A DNA stretch of 12,952 nucleotides, taken from assembly GCA_015501055.1 (NCBI GenBank), contig JADNYV010000913.1, positions 1-12,952 on the forward strand, read 5' to 3'. The notes below the pieces were generated by a model that saw only the letters and a list, made by a program, of their open reading frames with translations, was not told the origin of the DNA and made no database searches. The DNA comes from Mucidula mucida. Its lineage: Eukaryota; Basidiomycota; Agaricomycetes; Agaricales; Physalacriaceae. This document shows positions 1 through 8,926 of this stretch, piece after piece (the first letter of the stretch is position 1; every line of letters begins with the position of its first letter). Position numbers and translations under genes: made by a program.

Positions 1-2154
1 GCTGGCAACATCGCCAACTCCCACTTTCCTCTCCCACCATGCGCCGATACCGGAAGAAGCCGAAACATCTTATAAGCCCAGTATCAGAAACGGTATCATA
101 AGAGGAACCTGCCGCTTACCCTCAAACACCCTGAGTACCGTTCCTTCCAGCTCACATACCACCCGCCGCCACTTTCTATCCTTCGCCTGAACGCCTGGAG
201 CACTGAACTCCATCTTCCGCGGCATTATCGCTCTTAAGTATATGTCGTTGGTATAATCTGGAAGCATGTCGACGAAATGCCCTGTTTCCTCGGGATACCT
301 GGCTTCCTCAATAATCCCGTCGTCGTTGTCATCGTTTTCGTCATGTGGATGGTCGCGGTGATGTCGGTGAACGGCGTCAATATCAGGTGGTTCAAGGGCC
401 ACACCTATACCCCGCGCCAATGTGGCGCAAATGCTGGGTACGGAGGCGGCGGGGATCCAGGCACAGTGAAGGTCGGCATGCTTCTGCGCCTCTCAAGCAC
501 AGAAGGCCGGCGCGTCGGAGGCGCAGGTTGAGGTTGCGCGATCACTGGTGGAGGCGCTGTAGTAGAACTTGTACTCGGCTGCTCCTGCTCCTCTTCACGT
601 CTCGTCATTGCCGGACCCAAAATATTAATCATACTGCGGGAGGCATGCTTATAGATCCCATGCTGCTTGGCACTAACAGGTGTCTGTGGTATCAAGATGG
701 ACGACGCGGGGGTTGGAGGTATCCTGCCCGTCCCAGGTGTCTGGGGTATCAAAATGGATGAAGGGTTTGTAGCAACTCGTCCTGTACCCGGCGTCTGTGG
801 TCGTACTGAGGACAGCGAAGGGGTAGGTGGTATACGCGGCGTCTGCGTTTGTCTTATCGACGACGACCCAGGCGTTCGAATAGAGGCGCCAGAGATCCTC
901 GACGATGTGGAAAAGTAATCTGTGGGCGTTTGCGCATGGTCAGGCGTCTGTACCACGCCCCCACCCATGAGATTTCCCCAGCCGTTCAATCCCAAATCTA
1001 AGGGTGGCAGCTCAACCTGCCTCAAACCTATTCGAGGTGTTCTATTTCCTCCGGCTGCCGGAGGACCTTCCTCGGATTCAACCCCACCATCATTTGCATC
1101 CAGAAAACCATCGTCTTCGTCTTCGCCGTCGGAATCACTAGAGTCACTATCCCCATCGTTATCGTTTTCATCCATGGTCCCTTGCCTCGGGAGAGCAGGC
1201 ATGCTCCTTAAACCGCTGCCCCGAATAGTACCGCCATTTGCGGAAGATGTTGCCATGGAGGGAATGGGGAGAGCTGGTAGATTAATTATAGGCATCGGTG
1301 CACGGGTAATCAGAGTCGGACTGAGACGCGCTGTAGCGTAAGGAGAGGCAGCAGAAGGCAGACGAACAAAGGAAGGATGCGGACGGATAGCAGACGAGGA
1401 CGACGTTGACGGCCGGGGAAGCGTCTTCGATGCGATGGGCGTAGGAGCAACTGGTGCGGGAATTGCCGTAGACGGTCTGATAGGTGCGTACTTGGATGAC
1501 GAAGGCGGGAACACGAAGGCTCCGGCGTCACCCTGGTTAGGAAGGCCATCGACAACAGCCACGCCAACACCGGTGCCAGCGACAAGTGCCGCGTTTATTG
1601 AACGGGAAGGACCGTGTTTCCCCGATGTTCGCGATGGTCTCGATGCCACGTTCGGAACAGATGGTGCTGCTGTCCTTGGCGCTGCATTTGTCGGTATAGA
1701 TGGCGTTACATCGGGTGCAGGTGGCGGCGCCACTGATACAGCTGTGGATGGCACTATTGAAGAAGCTGTCAAGGTAGTTGTCTGAGCTGTAGGAGTCGCT
1801 GGTGGTTGTGCTGTCGGCGTGGCGGTTGTAGTTGTGAACCTAGCTGCTTGAGACCCAAGGACGTCAAAACTACGTGGCTCCCGTTCTGTCGTGCCTGTAC
1901 TACTAGTAGAGTCGCGCACGCCTAGTGAAAGTAGAGGCTGGGACATGAATCTCTTGCCGAAATACGGCTCCGGTGTTGACATGCCAACGTTGTACGGATT
2001 GGTGGTGGTGGAGTTGCGGACAGAGGATATAGAACCTTTCTTGCGACGAAGCTTTGAAAAAGTTTTGCTAAAGAACGAGGAGGTGCGACTCTGCGGGAAA
2101 GATGAATATCAGGGTCGCCACGGGGAAAGCGGGGGAACGGACTTCGACGGTCAT
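1..2154 (-). CDS. PH-domain protein with long Ser/Thr/Pro-rich N-terminus, partial (runs off left edge)
   Basis: I see a long frame on the minus strand from about 2090 to 411, rich in Ser, Thr and Pro, followed by a frame (about 306-120, then 68-1) with the strongly fungal PH-like stretch [28 protein letters not shown] clean 51-bp intron (119-69; donor GTAAGC, branch CTGATAC, acceptor TAAG) lies inside this domain and splices in phase to a segment containing [12 protein letters not shown]. Upstream, a 52-bp intron (2142-2091; donor GTCCGT, acceptor CGCAG) joins a proposed 12-nt first exon (MTVE, ATG at 2154) to [18 protein letters not shown]; an in-frame ATG at 2187 is an alternative start. 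The join between the Pro-rich part and the PH part (about 411 to 307) is unsettled: either a 104-bp intron or a one-base indel in GGGG. PH domains usually bind phosphoinositides or proteins at membranes; here that is inference, as is any signalling role. The 3' end is missing. Confidence 0.7.
679..870 (-). repeat. Degenerate coding repeat, Thr-Pro-rich units (QTPGTGR / SSILIPQTP)
   Basis: Inside the PH-domain gene three to four diverged units of about 48 to 57 bp follow one another; on the plus strand each begins near GGTGTCTG or GCGTCTG. The encoded peptides share QTPxTxR and [13 protein letters not shown] blocks. The copies differ in length by multiples of three, so the frame is kept. The many Ser-Pro and Thr-Pro pairs are potential sites for proline-directed kinases, which is inference. 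Confidence 0.65.
1080..1175 (-). other. Acidic Asp/Glu/Ser tract in PH-domain protein
   Basis: This part of the minus-strand frame encodes an uninterrupted acidic block ([20 protein letters not shown]) within the disordered N-terminal region. Serines followed by acidic residues fit the general casein kinase 2 site pattern. It supports the view that the first 500 or so residues are disordered and regulatory rather than a folded enzyme. Confidence 0.5.
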
Positions 2155-2911
2155 GACGCTCTGAGCGCGTGGTGGGCATTCCATCATGGCTGGTTCGTAA
2201 GGCGTGTGGGTCGTGCTGGTCGTCAGAGTAGGAGATGTTCGTGGCCAAGTACTAAGTAGCGATGTGTTAAGGTAAATCAAAGGGCACTGCCCGCCGTTCA
2301 GTCTCCGCACGTATGGTGGTGCCCGTCGAGCTCGGGTCTATGTATGCCGTATGTCGCTGGGCTGGGACTATATGGGTGCCCCGCGTCAACTCTGCACCGC
2401 CTGAGCTACAGCGGATGAAAGACGCACCCCGAAAGTCCTTGAATGCCCTTATGAGTGGACAATACCGGTTATGGCCTGTTCTCTGAGCCAGCCAGACCTC
2501 AGCCTTGTGCTGCCTTGTTGGCTCAAGCAGAGCAAGCCAAGTCGAGTGCGATATCACACGCCTTGTCACTGGGAATGATCGACGATAACAGACACCTATC
2601 TGTCACCAAGATAACCTGTCGTGTACAGTGCGTCGAGAACGAAAGGACGGTTTGGCCGAGGAAATCCAAGGAAAATCTGGTGATGGCAAGGCAGTGCGCG
2701 GGCTGCTGGACGAGGGAAAAAAGAGAATGAATGGGAACATGACATCACGGTGTAATTGCCTATAATTGGTCATCTCGATGACAGAGTAGGCGACCTCGAT
2801 CGGGATCGGCTGTCCGCATCTGGACGGTTTGCGATGTGGCGCGGAGGGAAGATAGAAAGCCTAGAACTTGAATGCTTTCTAGAGGTGCGAAAGGTATTGG
2901 TATATGTGCAA

Positions 2912-2983
2912 CCGAGGATGCCTGGGTATGTCTGGTAAGCCGAGGATGCTTGGGTATGTTGGCATGCCGAGGATCGCTCACAC
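2912..2983. repeat. Short tandem repeat, 27-28 bp unit, about 2.5 copies
   Basis: The motif CCGAGGATG starts at 2912 and 2940, and CCGAGGAT starts again at 2967. The first two copies continue with C(C/T)TGGGTATGT and differ by a few bases and one indel; the third diverges after about 8 bases. It lies in non-coding sequence. No function is evident. Confidence 0.7.
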
Positions 2984-4993
2984 TGGCTCACACGACTTCA
3001 ACTCGCCTTCCAAAATTAACTCATGATATCCGCATTTTCTAGTCAGCAGACGGAGGCGGTACATCTCAGAGTAAGCACTTGAATTCTCTACAATCGGTCG
3101 AGCCATTGACCGATGAACGCGTGAACTCGTTGGATCCCCGACGGTAATTGCGGCAAACATGATCATTGTTAGAAAATCAAACGCACCGCGTCATCAAAGA
3201 TGAAGTGGGTTTCCATTAGCCACGTTGTCTATTGTTTCCTTGCGCCCATCATGAAACTCTTCACGCACAATAAACGCGATTGTTTCCGACTCGCTGCCAG
3301 TGGGGCGTTTGATTGTTCTTGAAAAAGGCTGGATCTAGCTGGAGGCTCCGAAACTGGAACGAATGTGTCGCCCGAGCACCTTTGCTACCGTATCGTCCAC
3401 GACCACTCTGCCTGGATGTACGTTGGAGGAAACGGGCGCGAGCGTTCTCCCTCCCCACATATGCCTGTCTTTAGCCCCCACCACGATCTCAGACTATACT
3501 CGAGGGACCGTCCACATGGCCTTCTTTCGCATTTGAGAAGAAGAACACGAATCAACATGCACCTTGGGCGACGCCGAACCTGATGAGCCATGCTGCAACC
3601 TCCGATGTTACACCACTGCTATACTCGGGGAACGTCTTGCAAGGTTTTGTGAGTTTATCTCTGCAGGAGCTTACGACGATAAAATATATCTTGGTTGTTG
3701 TGAGTCTTTCCTCCCATGGCTGTGGCGTTACTGATCTGCAAAGCTCCGGGGGATCATTTTCATGACCACATCCTTCATTTGAGCACACTTTCTTCGAGAG
3801 TACTATTACATCGTCCAATCCCCCGGCAATCGGGAAGCTCTCTGGGTCGATTGAATGGCCCTTTGAAACGACACTGCCGACTTGGGTCACAGAGAAAGAC
3901 GGCATGGGCGTCTCGAAGGAGTACCCACTTCCCGAGTGATTCAATGACGGCTATGTGGCAGTCATTCAACAGATCCATGGGGAAGAAAAGCTATGCTCAC
4001 GACGAAGGTATTGACACGAGCGAGACTTGATGTGTAAGATCAAGCGAAAAGAGTCGGCTCCCATCGCATCATATAACAAGTCTGGGCACAGTCCTCAGTG
4101 CTGCCGGGCAATGCGAGGATTTGTTCACTGTTTGCCCAAGCTCGTCGGGATGATAGCTTGTATGATGTGATATTCCAGAAATACGGAACCAGTCGTCAGG
4201 ATTCGGTTGGATCGCGGAGTACAATGTACACCAGAGAACTAAAACAGGGTAGGTTGAACGAGAAGCGGGTGACGCGCTCATTTCAGTCGGTAACACTAGA
4301 ACCGCCGTATGGCCGTGCCGTGGGCTGTAGTGGCCAAGTAATAGACAGTCTACTCTCTTCTGTGTGGCTCATATTCAAGTCGAAGTTGCCAAACAAAGCC
4401 AACATCACAACATGGGATGATTCAAGCCATTATTGACAGACGCTGTCCTCGTCGGCTCCTATGGTCTGCTTATTTGAATCTCGCTTTCTCTTTGATCTAG
4501 ATATGCAAACTTACAATCAGAGAGCAACGGCAATTGAAACCGACTTCGCTTTTGCTTGGCCCCGCGCTGCCTCTGCCCAAATGGGATGTTTACTCCGGGA
4601 TAACCTGCTTTCTGAGGACGATGGTGGGCACGCATGAAATGCTATTTTGCTCCGATGACTAAAGCGACTCCACGTTCGTAGCGTTACCAAATTGAGCTCC
4701 AGGGTGTAAACGGCGGCTGCGTGAAATTCACGACTGCATGGGACAGGGATACGATACATTCCGCTCTACCCGAATGCCTAGTATTGAAAGGACAATCTAG
4801 AACCCTCCGATGCGGAAAAGTTGCCACTGTATAGCCCGAAGCTTTCGAATCGCTGCTTCAAGCTTCACCAACGGAACGACGACCATGATGCTCAAGACGG
4901 TCCAGATGACGCGTATCAGGTAGATGCACGTCGTGACACGCGTCTTTCTACGCGACAGGAAGGCCATTCTATCGTGGCGCACGGAAGGCGGCG

Positions 4994-5012
4994 CCCCCCC
5001 CCCCCCCCCCCC
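4994..5012. repeat. Homopolymer run of 19 C
   Basis: Nineteen consecutive cytosines lie in the gene-poor stretch. The true length is uncertain, since runs like this are often misread. It creates artificial poly-Pro and poly-Gly frames on the two strands, which should not be taken as genes. Confidence 0.9.
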
Positions 5013-5352
5013 ACGACGCCGGATCGAAAATAAGCGAGAATGTCTTGATCTGCGGGGATGAACTCGCACTCGGTGATCACCGTCAGGGAAACCACTCGTA
5101 TACCGTTGGATTTACACCACTCTGTGTAATCTGTTGCGAGCGTGAATGCAGTGTGCTAGGTACTTGTCCAAGGTGCGGAGTTATCCTCTCATGGCGGGAG
5201 TTAGTGGTTATGTGCTAATCCCTTCTAGCGTCGCTGCTTTTCGGTCCGTTATGATCATAATATTGCAGCGGTTCAGGTCAAACGTTTACTGATTGGGTTC
5301 GCTCCGCGGTAGGCCTTTGGGACGGCGTAGCCTTGTCGTCGATCATCACAGA

Positions 5353-5359
5353 TATATAA
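5353..5359 (+). promoter_or_regulatory. TATA box candidate for the first P450 gene
   Basis: TATATAA lies 76 bases upstream of the ATG at 5429, a reasonable distance for a fungal promoter with a short 5' leader. Just before the ATG there is a CCAAT (5407-5411) and an inverted copy, ATTGG (5419-5423); at that position they are more likely leader sequence than a working CCAAT box. Confidence 0.5.
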
Positions 5360-5428
5360 CTCACTGGCGCTCGGTATTTAGCTCCCATCCAAACGACCAG
5401 AGCCATCCAATCCAGATCATTGGTTATC

Positions 5429-7881
5429 ATGTCCTCGTCCTTCGACGCTCTTCTCACTCCTCCAAATGCGGTCATTCTAAAGAACACTAAGCTTGCAGAC
5501 CTCATTCCAACACGCGCCTTTGGGTCATACGGGATCCTTCTAGGATGCGCTGTTCTAGCCTTCTTCATCTACCGTCGGTTGAAGTACAAGTCCCTCGGAA
5601 AACTGCCTCCTGGGCCTAAGGGCCTGCCTCTCATTGGCAATCTTTTTGACCTGTACGGGGCGGACGAGGCCTGGATCACTTTCACAAAATGGAAGAAATT
5701 ATACGGTGCGTTATTTTCGATGAGATTTGACAGGAATCTCACGAAAGTCTAGGTCCCCTCATATACTTGAATGTGGCCGGTCAAGATATTGTCGTCCTCA
5801 ACAACCACAAAGTTGCCGCTGACTTGTTGGATCGTCGTGCTGGTATCTACAGTGATCGCCCTCAATGGATCGGTGCGTTTTCTTTCGAGCCCTTTTCCAG
5901 CCATCTTTAATCGCGAAACTCTTAGTTGCTTCTGAAATTCTTACTGGTGGTCTTCTCGTCGTGTTCAGTCGTTACAATGACATGTAAGCTGCCAATGATC
6001 GTGGATTCGCCGAACTAACGAGTACTTCTAGTTGGAGAAGGATGCGTCGTGCAGCCCACGAGGGTGTCAACAAAGCCGTTGCGCCTACGTACCAACCTCT
6101 CCAAATCAAGGAGGCCGTTTTCCTCGTTGATGGCTTAATAAAGGATGACAGGAATTGGGATGAAGAGCTTAGAAGGTCTGTCATTCATCTATACGTGCAA
6201 AGTCAATCTCAATGACTTTTAGAGCTGCTGCTTCTATGATCATGTCCGTCGTATACGATGCTCCCATTATCGAGGACTGCCACGATCCCTCCATCGCTCG
6301 CGTTAACACATTTGTCGGTGCGCCGTGATTCTGGTTTCCTATCATGATATACTGATTTGTTTTAGAACGTCTTGCTCGTGCTGCCTTCCCTGGAGAACAT
6401 CTCGTCGAGTTCTTCCCTTGGATGCGCTACCTCCCTAACTCCATCGCCAAGTGGAAACGCGATGCCGAAGCCCATCACGCTGTTGACTCTGTCCTGTTCC
6501 AGTCTCTCTATGACGATGTCGAGAAGCGTGTGGTAAGCACATATTTTGAGCGACGTCTTCAATGCCTAACTCGCGTATAGGAGGCTGGTGATGACCGCCC
6601 GAGTTTCACTGCTACACTAGTCAAGGAGAAGAAGCGACACGGTATGAACGAAAAGGAGTCTTCCTGGCTTTCTGCTACCCTCTAGTAGGTGTTTCCACCA
6701 TATATTCTTGATACATATCAATAACGTTCGATTAGCGCTGCTGGTGCCGAGACTGTATGAAGGTCTTGTTTTTATCTTTGCTCCTTCTCACGTCTTGGTA
6801 GACAGCTGCTGTTTTGGAATGGTTTATGCTTGCCATGGTCAAGTACCCGGAGATCCAGAAAAAGTGCCAAGACGAACTCGATGCTGTTGTCGGCCGCTCG
6901 CGCATGCCTACTTATGCTGACCGCGACTTCCTGCCTTACATCTCCGCTACCGTTCGGGAATGCCTTCGCTGGAAACCTATTGATCCCGTCGGTGTGTAGC
7001 AATTTTGTTTCTGTGAAATTTGAGAATGGTTCTGATCTAGCTTGCACTAGGTCTTCCCCACAGAGTGACCCAGGTGAGATCGCGAGTACTACGAGAAACC
7101 TACGCTTATTACTTCCATTAGGACGATTACTATGAGGGCCACTGGATCCCTAAAGGGTGCGTACTATGGTATCGTTCTGAATTTCACTCATGCCTCGTAG
7201 AACGATCGTCATTGCCAATGTCTGGGGCATGAACATGGACACTACGATCTACGTACGCTGCTTTCTTTTGCTTGACGCTTGAGCTCACCCGCTGTGTATC
7301 AGGGCGAAGACGCTTCTGAATTCAACCCTGGACGCCACATCACTCCAGATGGCAAACTTGCCAAGGCTCTGGTGGACACCAAGGATGGTAAGCCCTTCCT
7401 TTGTAAATCTTTTGCCATGCTGATCAAAGTTTGACAGAGGGTACGTGATACACAAATAGCTAATACACATTCTAACCTTCAGAAATTGCGATCAGGTCAC
7501 TTAACCTTCGTACGTGCGCGTGCATATATTTCTTCATCATTTCTTGAATCTGCCTCCTCAGGGCTTTGGTCGTCGTATCTGTGTAGGCAGGCACGTTGCG
7601 AATAACTCGTTGTTCATCGACATTGCTTGTATACTCTGGGCTCTCAACGTTGACGTCCCGAAGGACGCCTCTGGCAAGCGCCTGTTCCCCGATAGTGAGA
7701 AGTACTTCAGCGAAGGTCTTGTCTTGTGCGTCCATTTCGTATGGTACATTCTGTGATATTAGCACTGATCGATGGTTTTGATTCCAGGCGACCTCTTCCG
7801 TTCAAGTGTATCCTCACTCCTCGGTTCCCCGAGGCGCCCGCTATCGTTGCGGAGACGAAGGCTCAACAATCTGATGATTGA
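5429..7881 (+). CDS. Membrane-anchored cytochrome P450 monooxygenase (OrdA-like), complete, 17 exons
   Basis: The spliced product is 547 residues, normal for a fungal microsomal P450. It has an N-terminal membrane anchor (about residues 33-48), a Pro hinge (PPGPKGLP, 60-67), a C-helix WRRMRR, the I-helix AGAETT (324-329), ExxR as ECLR (381-384), a variant PERF region (FNPGRH), and the heme-binding FGFGRRICVG (462-471) with Cys469 as iron ligand. The enzyme should sit in the ER membrane and take electrons from a separate P450 reductase. The substrate is unknown; the overall look is that of the large basidiomycete group often labelled O-methylsterigmatocystin oxidoreductase-like. Exons: 5429-5705, 5753-5872, 5926-5983, 6032-6175, 6223-6317, 6366-6532, 6581-6684, 6736-6754, 6802-6991, 7051-7073, 7122-7156, 7201-7252, 7303-7387, 7438-7440, 7496-7509, 7562-7725, 7788-7881. 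All phases agree, no internal stop is met, and the coding sum is 1644 nt. The start is the first ATG, ahead of the anchor. Confidence 0.93.
7438..7440 (+). other. Probable 3-nt microexon of the P450 gene
   Basis: Two complete-looking introns flank the three bases AGG: 7388-7437 (50 bp, GTAAGC to GACAG, branch CTGAT) and 7441-7495 (55 bp, GTACGT to ATCAG, branch CTAAT or CTAAC). Including AGG gives DTKDEGHLTFGFGRR, which reads like the usual sequence before the heme loop. Treating the region as one 108-bp intron also keeps the frame (KDGHLTF) but would be about twice the length of every other intron in the gene. Confidence 0.65.
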
Positions 7882-8879
7882 TCAATTTTCTCACTATATA
7901 CTTTGCACACGGACCCAGAAGGGAGGTCGAAAGATAGATTAGATGGCGAATGGTGGAGAGTGGGTTGATGACAAAGATATAGTAATATAGATCCTGGCCA
8001 CATAATGACTATCTATTTTTGCAATCTGATGTCGTACTTGAAGGCTGTTGAGATAGTTTGTGCTCAAGTTGTTCGCAGCGCAACTCCTCGGTTTCTGTTA
8101 TCTGGTGCCTGGATCGTTTTTCTCTCGTTTCCGGTTGTATCTAACTCTCAGGAACTTCTTCCGGAATCATATGTTCGACTCTGGCCGAACCGAGGGTGTT
8201 ATTGGCAATGCGGGAGAACGAGCGCGTATGCGTCATGATCGATACTTCGTCGTGTGGCTGCCCAAGGCTTCAGGCTTGTACTTTGTGCTTCTAGCTCCAC
8301 TCATTACCGAGGAAGAACTGTCGGCGTCGGGGAACCTAGTACGCAGTCTATTTGCCTTCGAAGATGTAGATCGAGCGGCCGCTGTGAAGAAGACAATGAC
8401 ATCGAGGACAATCATTATACCGACGTTATTTCCGGCGTTTGTTGCTGACTTTGCCTGGTGTTTAAGCCAAGACGTCGGCGGGAGGCCGGCCGCCGAATGC
8501 GGTCTTCCGATTCGATCACTCTTGTCTTTGAACCAAGCATGGTCACGGACAAGAAACTTTTGAAAGGAAAGGATTGGACAGCCCGGACATGTTACTCCGT
8601 CAATTCAACGGTTGTCCCTCGGCTTTGGCCCACCTTTATCCACGTAACTATCATTGCTCTGATACGAGGTCTGTCTCGTGGCTGATAATGTCGCGCGCAA
8701 CACCGGCTTATGAGCGGAGGAGCTGGGAAGTATACACTTGACTGAATGCCACCTGGGGTTCAGCGGCGTGGAGATGAACGTCTCGGTGCCTTTCCGAAAG
8801 GTATACGCTTCACTCGATGGATAACGGAACATTTACGTTGGCTTTGCCTCGAGGGAGATTGGATGGACGTGAATGCGCG
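7882..8879. other. Intergenic stretch between the two P450 genes, with one unassigned open frame
   Basis: The start of this stretch should hold the 3' UTR of the upstream P450. A plus-strand frame of 167 codons (8060-8563) is the longest here; it has a hydrophobic start and the block LITEEELSASGNLVRSLFAF. The codon-aligned antisense frame (around 8415-8233) is also open, so the strand cannot be settled. I recognise neither product and see no intron that extends either one. It may be chance, a small gene or a degraded remnant. The rest shows nothing. Confidence 0.4.
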
Positions 8880-8885
8880 TATAAG
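8880..8885 (+). promoter_or_regulatory. TATA box candidate for the P450-reductase fusion gene
   Basis: TATAAG in the context GCGTATAAGAGG lies 47 bases upstream of the ATG at 8927, which fits a core promoter with a short leader. It suggests that the fusion gene has its own promoter and is not read through from the upstream P450 gene. Confidence 0.5.
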
Positions 8886-8926
8886 AGGCAAAGCGGAACG
8901 ACACGACAGTGACAGCCACATCCAAG

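Larger units (their letters stand above)
2188..5352. other. Gene-poor stretch of about 3.2 kb between divergent genes
   Basis: No gene can be supported here. The longest open frame is a 130-codon minus-strand frame at 3944-3552 that contains GGLDDVIVLSKKVCSNEGCG and several cysteines; I do not recognise it. Other frames are 60 to 112 codons, overlap on both strands and lack splice structure that would join them. A minus-strand frame at 5069-4797 ends in a hydrophobic stretch (YLIRVIWTVLSIMVVVPLV), but its upstream part is the poly-C run read as glycines. The stretch separates the divergent PH-domain and P450 genes, so it should hold their promoters. It could also contain a long non-coding RNA, small spliced genes or degraded insertions that I cannot identify. 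Confidence 0.5.

Noticed and set aside
345..1341. Plus-strand open frames over the PH-domain gene
   Set aside because: They are antisense to the Ser/Thr/Pro-rich coding frame and arise from its biased codon content.
2381..2416. tRNA-like D-arm on the minus strand (TAGCTCAGGCGG, A-box match)
   Set aside because: The D-stem pairs, but no anticodon stem, T-arm (TTCGA) or matching acceptor stem follows, so it is not a tRNA; a tRNA-derived relic is possible but unsupported.
3583..3790. Plus-strand small spliced gene with intron 3700-3743 (GTGAGT to CAAAG, branch CTGAT)
   Set aside because: The intron looks good, but the joined product is only about 50 residues, ends soon after and resembles nothing known; chance splice signals are likely.
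4797..5069. Minus-strand frame with a glycine run and hydrophobic segment
   Set aside because: The glycines come from the poly-C run and the frame has no supported start or splice partner.
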